A stretch of DNA of 32,340 nucleotides, taken from Holophagaceae bacterium UBA1801 (lineage in GTDB: Bacteria > Acidobacteriota > Holophagae > Holophagales > Holophagaceae). Below the pieces are notes generated by a model. The model ran no database searches and had not been told where the DNA came from. It saw only the letters and a program-made list of their open reading frames with translations. Shown piece after piece: positions 15,800 to 24,415 of this stretch. A program made the position numbers and the translations under genes. The stretch spans positions 864-33,203 of the forward strand of contig DCFP01000154.1 in NCBI GenBank assembly GCA_002319925.1. The letters are read 5' to 3'. Each line of letters starts with the position of its first letter. The first letter of the stretch is position 1.

Positions 15800-17854
15800 C
15801 TATCGGCTTTCGGGGAGTGACAAATCCTGTGGACCGATGGGCAAGTCAATAATGAAGGTGGTCCCTTTACCCAGTTCAGATTCGAGTGAAATTCGTCCCC
15901 TGTGTTTGTCCACGATCACGGAATGTGCGATGGCTAAACCCTGGCCTGTGCCCTTCCCGATGGGTTTAGTCGTGAAGAATGGATCGAAGATCCGCTGCTG
16001 GATCGACTCTGGAATTCCGGTACCGTTGTCCTTGATTCGGATGGTGACTTTATCGCCTTGCAGGCAAGTGGAAATTTGAATTCGACCTTTCAGCTCTGGA
16101 TTACCGCGTTCCTTGGCCTCTTGGATCGCATGCGCGGCGTTCACGACCAGATTGAGGATCACCTGATTGAGTTCGCCAGGGAAACAGGGAACGTTTGGCA
16201 GGCTGGGGTCGTAATCCGTTTCCACATCCGCGATGTACTTCCATTCGTTATGGCTTATGATCAGTGTGCTTTCGATGGCATGATTCAGATCCACGTGCAC
16301 TTTTGATTCCATGCCGGGATGGCTGAAGTCTTTCATGGCGCCAACGATGCGGGCGACTCTCGCCACGCCATCTCGCGTCTGTTCGATTGCTTTGGGGACT
16401 TCATCGATGAGGTAATTCGGATCCAATGCGTGGAATTTCTCGCGCAATGAATCAACTAGCGCAGGTGTGATCTCGTTCCTGGTATCGAAGAGAGCGCTCT
16501 GCGATTGGACGTACGAGAGAAGGTCCTGGAAGGTATCCTTCAGGAAGCTCGTGTTGTCCCCGATGAACTGGATGGGTGTATTGATTTCGTGGGCGATGCC
16601 CGCCGCGAGCTGGCCGATGGCTTCGAGCTTCTGTGCCTGCCTGAGCTGGATTTCCAGATTGGCCTTTTCCCGTTCGTTGCGCTTTCGATCCGTGATATCG
16701 AGCATCGTGCCCACGATGCCAGCCACTCGCCCGTCGAAATCGAAATAGGGTGCCTTGGATTCAATCACCGTTCGAACCCCTCCATCACTATGTATCACAC
16801 ACGCCTCGTACGTACGGCTGCACCGCTCTCGCATCACCACCTGATCCGCCTCACGGTGGGGTTCAACGAGTTCCGGAGGTTCGATGTTCTCGAGAATTTT
16901 CCCGATGAACTCTTCTTTTGGTATGCCTATGTAGTCCAGGAAAGCGCGGTTGCAGCCAAGGTAATGGCCTTCCGCATCCTTGTAATAGACAGGGTTGGGA
17001 ATGGTTTCCAGGACAGTTTCGAAGAAATGCAACTGTTCGAGCCTTTCCCGCTCCATGGCTTTCCGGCGGGTGATGTCACGCAGGATGGCCACTGCGTTCC
17101 AACGTCCACCGAGCAGCACCGTGGAAAGGGATACCTCCAGCAGGATTTCCCAGCCGTCCTTGTTCCGGCCCGTCAGTTCGAGGGTTTTTCCGAAGACGGC
17201 CTCCCGGTCCAGATGCAGCGCGCTCTGGAATAGCTGCTGAAGGTCATCCCGGCTACCCGGGGCAAGTATCAATTGGATTAGGTTTTGGCCCAATGCCAGA
17301 CTGGCTGGAAGACCGAACATGCGCTCCGCCATGGGGTTCCAGAAGGTGATCCGGAAGTGGTTGTCCATCATCAGGATCGCGTCGCTGGCGGCTTCTCCGA
17401 TGGCGATGAGTTTCTCCTGCATCTCCCGCAAGGAAGCCTCGGTTTCCCGCCGTTTCCGCCTCTCGCTGGCCTCCCGCAGCTCCCGTTCGATGGCTGGGAC
17501 CAGGCGCGTGAGGTTTCCCTTGGCCAGGAAATCGTGAGCACCAGCCTTCAGTGTCGCCACTGCCACCTCTTCCCCGATAGTGCCCGACACCAGAATGAAC
17601 GGGATGTCGATCCCCGAGGCCTTGAGCACTTCCAAAGCCTTGAAGCCGTTGAGCTGTGGGAGGGAGTAATCGGAAAGCACCAAGTCCCAGAGACTGTTCT
17701 CCAGGGCTTTGCACATGGTCGGTTCCGAATCCACCCGCAGGAACGAGATCCTGAGTCCAGCCTGAGTAAGGTGATCGATCAGCAGCTCAGCGTCCTCCAG
17801 AGAGTCCTCCACCAAGAGGATGCTCAAGGGCTGGCTGATGAACTCTGAGGTCAC
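15800..17854 (-). CDS. REC-PAS-PAS sensor histidine kinase
   Basis: A 684-residue soluble protein starting at GTG 17854, with GGAGG eight bases upstream. Order: receiver domain (about 9-125; phospho-acceptor Asp62 in LSDYSLPQLNG), PAS (about 145-262), PAS with PAC-like end (about 272-392), a HisKA-type dimerisation region with His422 in GIAHEINTPIQF, a long helical insert (435-515), then an HATPase domain: N-box NQVILNLVVNAAHA (563-576), G1 DNGTGIP (609-615), FDPFFTTK and G2 GKGTGQGL (633-640). The AHEINTP family often has such an extended insert. The N-terminal REC suggests that the kinase is itself switched by phosphate from another kinase. It diverges from the BvgS-like operon and has a close relative at the right window edge. 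Confidence 0.9.
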   Translation of the reverse strand: MTSEFISQPLSILLVEDSLEDAELLIDHLTQAGLRISFLRVDSEPTMCKALENSLWDLVLSDYSLPQLNGFKALEVLKASGIDIPFILVSGTIGEEVAVATLKAGAHDFLAKGNLTRLVPAIERELREASERRKRRETEASLREMQEKLIAIGEAASDAILMMDNHFRITFWNPMAERMFGLPASLALGQNLIQLILAPGSRDDLQQLFQSALHLDREAVFGKTLELTGRNKDGWEILLEVSLSTVLLGGRWNAVAILRDITRRKAMERERLEQLHFFETVLETIPNPVYYKDAEGHYLGCNRAFLDYIGIPKEEFIGKILENIEPPELVEPHREADQVVMRERCSRTYEACVIHSDGGVRTVIESKAPYFDFDGRVAGIVGTMLDITDRKRNEREKANLEIQLRQAQKLEAIGQLAAGIAHEINTPIQFIGDNTSFLKDTFQDLLSYVQSQSALFDTRNEITPALVDSLREKFHALDPNYLIDEVPKAIEQTRDGVARVARIVGAMKDFSHPGMESKVHVDLNHAIESTLIISHNEWKYIADVETDYDPSLPNVPCFPGELNQVILNLVVNAAHAIQEAKERGNPELKGRIQISTCLQGDKVTIRIKDNGTGIPESIQQRIFDPFFTTKPIGKGTGQGLAIAHSVIVDKHRGRISLESELGKGTTFIIDLPIGPQDLSLPESR

Positions 17855-18010
17855 GGTGATGGCCTCCGTTACGCAAACGTGGCTTCTCTAGAACGCCTCT
17901 TTGTTCGATTCGGCATCGTGGGACCGCCTCATGAATTTTGACCTTGGCGGCATGTGCCTAGGCTTCAGCTTCATGGGTGTTCCTGTGCGCAATTGTGCGC
18001 GGCCCGGATA

Positions 18011-18038
18011 TTGACTTTAATATCGGAAAAAATATCCT
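18011..18038 (+). promoter_or_regulatory. candidate sigma-70-like promoter before the signalling operon
   Basis: TTGACT (18011-18016) and TATCCT (18033-18038) are 16 bases apart in an AT-rich patch of the 305-base divergent region. The -35 overlaps a dyad, GATATT/AATATC (18007-18024), and GTGCGC is doubled at about 17985-18000. This is a pattern match only; the distance to the ATG at 18160 is about 115 bases. Confidence 0.3.
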
Positions 18039-18159
18039 GCCTAACTGACCATTCCAACAAAATTCTACGGATCTGGAATTCACAACTAAAGACAAGCCAT
18101 GGTGCAGTCGATGGATCAGAAAAGTTGTTTCATGGACGCTGCTCTCCACGGATCCTCCC

Positions 18160-20952
18160 ATGGTGTTTTGGTTGGCAACCTCCCGAGCTGCGGCTTCATT
18201 TCGAGGCGCGGAAGGATTTTGGAGGGACTTCGCCTTATTTGTATTGCTTCTATGGGCGTATGTGACTCCCGTATGGTCGACGCCAGTCGGACTCGCCTTG
18301 ACGAACGAGGAAAGGAACTGGCTCAAAAGTCATCCGCGTATCCAGATGGGCATCATGGATGCCTGGCCACCTTTGAACTACGTCGATAAGAACGGGACTC
18401 CGCAGGGAATCGGTGTTGACTATGCGGCAGCCCTAAACAAGAGGCTGGGTGGCGCACTCATCCTGGTGCCTGGGCCTTTCAACGAGAATTATCAGCGAGT
18501 CCTGGATGGGAAGCTGGACGCCTTGATGGACATCACCCAGCGCCCGGACCGGGAAGCGCTCTTCTCTTTCACGCGACCCTACATCGATATCCCCCATGTC
18601 ATCGTCGGACGCAAGGGAGGTGATTACTTTGCTGCAGAACGGGACCTTGCCGGCAAGACGATCGCGCTCGAACGCGGGTTCCACAACGTTGTCTACTTCA
18701 AGGAGAAGTTTCCTTCCGTCGCCATCAAAGAGTACGCCTCGACTGCGGATGCTCTTGATGCAGTTTCCCGGGGTGATGCCGACGCTTATGCCGGTAATCG
18801 TGCCGTAGTGGTCTACTTGGTGGAGAAAGAGCTGCTGAACAATCTGCGGCTCATGGGCAAGCTCACCGAACCCAGGTCTATCCTGCAGTTTGGAGTCAGG
18901 AAAGATCGGATAGTATTGGCCACCATTCTTGACAAAGCGCTTGCTTCCCTGACGCCTGAGGAAGAATTCGCCATTCAGAGAAAGTGGGTTTTAGGAGACA
19001 CCGCTACTCCCGAATTTACCCAGGGAGAACAGGAATGGCTGAAGTCTCATCCCGTCATAAAAGTGGCCATCGATCCCAATTGGGCTCCTATCGAGTTTCT
19101 TGACGCGCATGGCATTCCCCAGGGCATCTCGGTGGACTACCTCCGCCGGATGAGTGAGTTCATGGGTGTTCACTTTGAGTATGTCGAGGGAAAGAACTGG
19201 CAAACCCTTTTGGAAAAAGGGGAGCGTGGCGACGTCGACCTGTTCCCGTCCTTGCTGCGCACGCGCGAGCTTGAGCCGTTCTTTGCGTTTAGCGACATTT
19301 ACCTCTCTTTGCCTATCGGCATCTTCACGCGCAAGGATGCGCCATACATCAGTGCTCTCAGCGACCTCACCCGGAACAAAATTGCAGTGGTTCAAGGGCA
19401 TGGCGCTGAATTCCTGTTGAAGACCAGCCACCCTGAACTTGCAATCATTCCGGTGGGATCCACAGAGGATGCGCTGAGGCAGCTGGAGAAGGGCCGCGTG
19501 GACGCTCTGGTGGACTGCACGATGATCACCAGTCACCACCTGGAAAAACTGAAAATGACGGAAATCAAACTGGGGGGTGAGATTTCGGAACGATACGAGC
19601 AGCGCATGGGCGTTCGACGGGATTGGCCGGAGCTAGTAACAATTCTGAATAAGGCCTTGCGTGCCATTCCTCGAACCGAACGTGATGCCATCTACACACG
19701 GGCTTCGGCCCTCGGCCATGGCCCACAGATCGACTATTCCCTCATCTGGAAGGTCATAGCCGGAGCACTGATCGTGGTGGCTCTGTTCGCTTTCTGGAAC
19801 TGGCGGATGGAAAGGGAGATTGCCAAGCGAAAAAAAGTCATGGAGGCCCTTGCAGATGCCTTGGATGAACAACGGGCGATCCTTGAAGCCGCCACCTCAG
19901 GAATCATCCTTGCCCAGAATCGACTGATCATTCGCGCCAATCACAAGTCAGAGACGATTTTTGGGTATGAGCAGGGAGAGATGCTTGGGCAGACGACCCG
20001 GATCTGGTACTCCGACGAAGAGACATTCCAGGAGATTGGCAAGGGAGTCACTGCCTGCATGGCCAAAGGAGAGGTGTTCTCCCGGGAATTGCAGTTGGTC
20101 CATAAGGATGGAACGAGGTTCTGGGGCCGGATGAAATTCCAGGCCACCGATCCAGCCGATTTCTCCAAGGGTGTGGTGGGAGTGATCGATGATGTCACGG
20201 TTGAACGGGAGAATGCCGAGGCACTGCGGAATGCCCTGGAAGCTGCGGAAGCCGCGGATCGCATCAAGTCCGCTTTCCTGGCCACGATGTCGCATGAGCT
20301 GCGCACACCATTGAACTCGATCATCGGATTCACGGGCCTCCTGCTCCAAGGAATTGTGGGACCGCTGAACGTGGAGCAGAAGAAACAACTCGGCATGGTC
20401 CGTGACAGCTCTACGCATTTGCTCGAATTGATCAACGATGTGCTCGATATATCAAAGATCGAGGCGGGTCAGCTGGAGGGTGCGACGGAGCCGTTCGATC
20501 TGCGCTCCTCCCTCGAGAAAACGGCTCACACACTTCATCCCTTGGCCGATCGGCGTGGCATCTCCCTGCATCTCGAAATCGGACCTGAAATAGGGATCCT
20601 TCAGAATGACCGGCGCAGGGTGGAGCAGGTCCTCCTGAACCTGGGCAGCAACGCCGTCAAATTCACGGATGAAGGCGGAGTCCGAATCGAATGTTCGGCA
20701 TTGGGCGATGAGGTAGAAGTGCGAGTCCGGGACACGGGAATCGGGATCAGTCCTGAGGGCATGCAGACACTGTTCCTGCCCTTCCGCCAGGTGGATTCGG
20801 GGACCACGCGCAAGTACGAGGGCACAGGATTGGGCCTCTCCATCTGCAAGCGTCTCGTGGAACTCATGGGCGGACGCATTCGAGTGGAGAGCACGGTTGG
20901 TGAAGGAAGCCTATTTGCTTTTACCTTGCCGATAAAGAGAGGAAAACCGTGA
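18160..20952 (+). CDS. BvgS/EvgS-like sensor histidine kinase with two periplasmic SBP domains
   Basis: A 930-residue inner-membrane kinase. The N-terminal helix (FALFVLLLWAYVTPVWS, about 24-42) exports two solute-binding-protein family 3 domains: about 48-280, starting TNEERNWLKSHPRI, and about 287-515, starting TQGEQEWLKSHPVI. A second helix (about 526-548, VIAGALIVVALFAFW) follows, then PAS (about 565-690), HisKA with His712 in MSHELRTPLNS, and HATPase (NAVKFTDEGG, DTGIGIS, GTGLGLSICKRL) to about 928. BvgS-type proteins usually continue into REC and HPt domains. Here the gene stops after the HATPase, and a stand-alone REC is encoded next in a 4-base overlap, so the relay is split into separate proteins. 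Ligand likely an amino acid or other small polar molecule (inferred). The ribosome-binding site before ATG 18160 is weak; a later start is possible. Confidence 0.88.
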   Translation: MVFWLATSRAAASFRGAEGFWRDFALFVLLLWAYVTPVWSTPVGLALTNEERNWLKSHPRIQMGIMDAWPPLNYVDKNGTPQGIGVDYAAALNKRLGGALILVPGPFNENYQRVLDGKLDALMDITQRPDREALFSFTRPYIDIPHVIVGRKGGDYFAAERDLAGKTIALERGFHNVVYFKEKFPSVAIKEYASTADALDAVSRGDADAYAGNRAVVVYLVEKELLNNLRLMGKLTEPRSILQFGVRKDRIVLATILDKALASLTPEEEFAIQRKWVLGDTATPEFTQGEQEWLKSHPVIKVAIDPNWAPIEFLDAHGIPQGISVDYLRRMSEFMGVHFEYVEGKNWQTLLEKGERGDVDLFPSLLRTRELEPFFAFSDIYLSLPIGIFTRKDAPYISALSDLTRNKIAVVQGHGAEFLLKTSHPELAIIPVGSTEDALRQLEKGRVDALVDCTMITSHHLEKLKMTEIKLGGEISERYEQRMGVRRDWPELVTILNKALRAIPRTERDAIYTRASALGHGPQIDYSLIWKVIAGALIVVALFAFWNWRMEREIAKRKKVMEALADALDEQRAILEAATSGIILAQNRLIIRANHKSETIFGYEQGEMLGQTTRIWYSDEETFQEIGKGVTACMAKGEVFSRELQLVHKDGTRFWGRMKFQATDPADFSKGVVGVIDDVTVERENAEALRNALEAAEAADRIKSAFLATMSHELRTPLNSIIGFTGLLLQGIVGPLNVEQKKQLGMVRDSSTHLLELINDVLDISKIEAGQLEGATEPFDLRSSLEKTAHTLHPLADRRGISLHLEIGPEIGILQNDRRRVEQVLLNLGSNAVKFTDEGGVRIECSALGDEVEVRVRDTGIGISPEGMQTLFLPFRQVDSGTTRKYEGTGLGLSICKRLVELMGGRIRVESTVGEGSLFAFTLPIKRGKP

Positions 20953-21341
20953 AAGGCAAAATTCTATATATCGAGGACAACGAACAAAACCTCTACCTGA
21001 TCACCTATCTTCTGAAGTCCATGGATTATGAGGTGATCCAAGCCCGAAGCGGCGAGGAAGGTTTGGCCTGCGCAAGCGCTTGTGTTCCGGACCTGATCTT
21101 GCTGGACATCCAATTACCTGGCATGGATGGTTACGAGATCGCCCGCCGACTTCGGGAAATTCCAATGGTCCAACAGACTCCCATCGTGGCTGTCACCTCG
21201 TATGCCATGGTTGGTGATCGTGAGAAAGCGTTGGCCGCTGGCTGCGATGGATACATCGAGAAACCCATCGACCCGGTCACCTTCGTAGCTCGGATGGAGT
21301 CTCACCTGTTGCAACAGCGCGATTCAGGAGGAGGAACATGA
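20949..21341 (+). CDS. single-domain response regulator (DivK/CheY type)
   Basis: A 130-residue receiver domain without an output. GTG 20949 starts inside the stop of the kinase (GTGA overlap), after AGAGGAAAA. Acidic pair Glu-Asp near residue 9-10 (YIEDNEQN), phospho-acceptor Asp53 in LILLDIQLPGMDG, Thr in AVTSYAM and Lys in EKPIDP make a complete phosphorylation site. By position it should accept phosphate from the BvgS-like kinase and pass it on, like the missing receiver of that kinase. Confidence 0.92.
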   Translation: MKGKILYIEDNEQNLYLITYLLKSMDYEVIQARSGEEGLACASACVPDLILLDIQLPGMDGYEIARRLREIPMVQQTPIVAVTSYAMVGDREKALAAGCDGYIEKPIDPVTFVARMESHLLQQRDSGGGT

Positions 21342-24300
21342 CTCAAATCCTGATTGCAGATGACAATGGTGCGAACCGCTATTTCTTGGAAGCACTCCTC
21401 AACAACAGCGGTTACCAGACCGTTTCCGCGGAGAACGGAAAGCAGGCCCTGGAACTGGCCTGCCTGGCGCCGCCCGATCTGATTATCACGGACATCCTGA
21501 TGCCGGTCATGGACGGCTTCGATCTTTGCCGGATCTGGAAAACCGACTCACGGCTGAGGAAGATCCCATTCATCTTCTACACAGCGACCTACACTGAACC
21601 TAAAGATGAGCGATTGGCGATGAGCCTCGGGGCTGACCGGTTCGTCATCAAACCCCAGGAGCCCGAGGATTTGCTTGCTCTCATCCGCGAGGTTCTCTCT
21701 GGGGCGTCTTCAAGTCCAGAGCCAGGGATGGAGAAAACCCTCGATTCAGAGATGGAATACCTGCGCCAGCACAACGAGTCCCTTTTCAACAAACTTCAGA
21801 AGAAGATGAGGGATCTGCAGGTCAATCAGTTGCTCACTCAGAATTTGATGGAGAACTCTCCAGCTTTGATCTACATCGTGGACCGTGGCGGGCGGTTTCT
21901 GCATGTGAATCGCCAGATGGAACGATCCATGAAACGGTCTGCAGCAGAACTGATTGGGAAGACCCGCGAGCACTTTATTCCGGCTGATATCGCAGCGCAG
22001 TTTCTGGCCAATGATCAGCAGGTGTTTGCAACGGGGCTCCCGCTCACTTTTGAAGAGTTGGGGCGGGAACCGGATGGTGACCATATCTATTTCACGGTTA
22101 AGTTCCCATTGCGGGACGAGAATGGCCAGTATTACGCAATCTGCGGGATCTCCACAGATATCACCAAGCGCCGCAAGCTGGAGATCGACTTCCAGAAGCT
22201 CGCCGGCCTTCACGCGATGCTGTATCAAGTGAACCGCGCGATCCGATCCACCAAGGAGGAGAAGGATCTATTCGAAGCGACCTGCCATCTCTGCATTGAC
22301 TATGGGAAATTCGACCTGGCCTGGATTGGCTGGGTCCTTACCGAAGGCGGAATGATTCGGCCTGATTTTGCGGCAGGACCCCTGAAGGATTTCATGCTGG
22401 GGCGGGAACTCACCTTGAACGAGATTCTCCAGGAGACCGATGGATCCCGTGCCTTAGGCCTCGGGGAGAATCAGGTCGTAGTGAACGAGGACTGGGCTAC
22501 TGATCACGGATTGACAACCTGGCGAGCTAAGGCAGCGCAACATGGCATCCATTCCAGTGCCGCTCTGCCAATCAATCTGGAGGGCCATACCCTAGCCATC
22601 CTGAATCTGTACTCAGTCCATCAGGATTTCTTCTCGGAGGATCGACTGGCCCTCCTTCAGGAACTGGCACAGGATCTTTCCCATGCGATCCAGGGAATGA
22701 TCGAAGCCCGGCATCGAGAGAAGGCGGAGAAGGCTCTCATCGCCCGGGAGATGGAATTCCGGGCAGCCTTCGAGCAGGGGGCGGTCGGCATGGCGCAGGT
22801 ATCCCAGGAGGGCTATCTCCTGAACGTCAATCGTCAGCTCTGCATCCTCCTCGGCTATTCCCGGGAGGAGCTGACCGGCCGGAATGTGAGCGAGCTAACC
22901 CATCCCGATGATCAAGGGATGACGATCGACCTGCTGCAAAGCCTCAAGGCCGGGCTGCAGGAGCACTATCAGCTTCAAAAACGCTACCTCCGGAAGGATG
23001 GCCAGGCGATCTGGGTCGATCTGAGTGGGTCGGTGGTCCAGGATCCTGAGGGTCGGGTGCTCTATTACCTGAGTGCTTTCAAGGATGTCACCAAGCAGGT
23101 GGAGGCCTTATACCAGGCTCAGGAAGAAAAGCTCAAGCTTCAGGCACTCATCAATTCCATTCCTGATCTTGTCTGGCTCAAGGACATGGATGGAGTCTAT
23201 CTCTACTGCAACTTGCGTTTTGAAGAGTTCTTCGGAGCTTCAATTTCTGACATTGCCGGGAAGACGGACTACGATTTTGTGGCTCGAGAGCTGGCGGATT
23301 TCTTCCGACAGCGCGATCAAATGGCCATCGAAAAGGGAATTCCTTCAATCAACGAGGAGTGGGTGACCTTTGCTTCCGATGGCCACCGTGAGTTGCTGGA
23401 AACCATCAAGACTCCATTCCACGATGCGTCTGGTTGTGTGCGCGGCGTGTTAGGCATCGGGCGGAACATTACCCACATCCGCAATGACCAGGAGCGTCTG
23501 CGGAAGCTCTCCAAGGCCATCGAGCAGAGCCCTGTGGGAGTCATGATCACGGATCGTGAAGGGCACATCGAATACATCAACCCATGCTTTACGGAAACAA
23601 CGGGATACAGACTGAGCGAAATCTTGGGGCAAACACCCAGAATTCTGAAGTCGGAAACAACGCCACTGGAGACCTACACCAAACTCTGGAACACCATTCT
23701 GGCTGGCGGTGTCTGGAGAGGAGAACTCCAGAACAGGCGTAAGAATGGCGAGCTCTACTGGGAGACTGCTGCGATCTCCCCGATCACGGATGAATCGGGT
23801 GCGATCTCCCATTTCGTGGCTCTCCAGGAGGACATCACGGAGCAGATCCGCCTGAACGAGCAACTGAAGGAGAGCGAGGATCAATACAGCTCACTGTTCA
23901 GGAACATGTTGAACGGGTTTGCGCTTTGCCGGATCATCCGCGATGAGCAAGACCACCCCGTGGATTTTGAATACCTTGCCGTGAACCATGCCTTTGAGTC
24001 CCTCACTGGAATGAAGGATGTGGTGGGTAAACGGGTATCGGAAGCCATCCCTGGCATTCGAGAGGCGAACCCTGAAGTCATCGAGTTGTATGGCCGGGTA
24101 GCCCGGACCGGCCAGCCAGAGAGTTTTGAGGCTTTCGTGAAGCCCTTGGGCATGTGGTTTTCCATTTCTGCATACTCCCCGAAACCCGAGTATTTCGTGG
24201 CGGTCTTCGACGTGATCACGGAACGTAAACGATCTGAACAGGCCATCAAAGCGCAGCTGGATGAACTCCAGCGTTGGCACGAGATCACATTGGGCCGTGA

Positions 24301-24415
24301 AAATCGCGTTCTCGACCTAAAGCGGGAAGTGAACGCGTTGTTGGCAAAACTCGGGCAGCCGGCCCGCTATGGCAGCGTGGACGCGGGCGAAGCCCCCAGC
24401 GGAGGAAATGCATGA
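21338..24415 (+). CDS. REC-PAS-GAF-multiPAS sensor protein without a kinase domain
   Basis: A 1025-residue cytoplasmic protein starting at ATG 21338 (ATGA overlap; AGGAGGA upstream). Order: receiver (about 2-125; Asp52 in IITDILMPVMDG), coiled coil, PAS (about 160-290), GAF (about 300-465, LHAMLYQVNRAI start), PAS (about 475-595, FEQGAVGMAQVS), PAS (about 600-715), PAS (about 720-845, IEQSPVGVMITD) and a last PAS-like domain (about 850-970, NGFALCRI). It ends with a coiled coil, ITLGRENRVLDLKREVN, plus LGQPARY. I find no HisKA, HATPase, GGDEF or other output. Proteins with this ending usually sit beside a separate kinase, as the next gene does here. Likely a phosphorylation-controlled sensor scaffold that acts by binding a kinase; inferred. 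Confidence 0.85.
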   Translation: MTQILIADDNGANRYFLEALLNNSGYQTVSAENGKQALELACLAPPDLIITDILMPVMDGFDLCRIWKTDSRLRKIPFIFYTATYTEPKDERLAMSLGADRFVIKPQEPEDLLALIREVLSGASSSPEPGMEKTLDSEMEYLRQHNESLFNKLQKKMRDLQVNQLLTQNLMENSPALIYIVDRGGRFLHVNRQMERSMKRSAAELIGKTREHFIPADIAAQFLANDQQVFATGLPLTFEELGREPDGDHIYFTVKFPLRDENGQYYAICGISTDITKRRKLEIDFQKLAGLHAMLYQVNRAIRSTKEEKDLFEATCHLCIDYGKFDLAWIGWVLTEGGMIRPDFAAGPLKDFMLGRELTLNEILQETDGSRALGLGENQVVVNEDWATDHGLTTWRAKAAQHGIHSSAALPINLEGHTLAILNLYSVHQDFFSEDRLALLQELAQDLSHAIQGMIEARHREKAEKALIAREMEFRAAFEQGAVGMAQVSQEGYLLNVNRQLCILLGYSREELTGRNVSELTHPDDQGMTIDLLQSLKAGLQEHYQLQKRYLRKDGQAIWVDLSGSVVQDPEGRVLYYLSAFKDVTKQVEALYQAQEEKLKLQALINSIPDLVWLKDMDGVYLYCNLRFEEFFGASISDIAGKTDYDFVARELADFFRQRDQMAIEKGIPSINEEWVTFASDGHRELLETIKTPFHDASGCVRGVLGIGRNITHIRNDQERLRKLSKAIEQSPVGVMITDREGHIEYINPCFTETTGYRLSEILGQTPRILKSETTPLETYTKLWNTILAGGVWRGELQNRRKNGELYWETAAISPITDESGAISHFVALQEDITEQIRLNEQLKESEDQYSSLFRNMLNGFALCRIIRDEQDHPVDFEYLAVNHAFESLTGMKDVVGKRVSEAIPGIREANPEVIELYGRVARTGQPESFEAFVKPLGMWFSISAYSPKPEYFVAVFDVITERKRSEQAIKAQLDELQRWHEITLGRENRVLDLKREVNALLAKLGQPARYGSVDAGEAPSGGNA

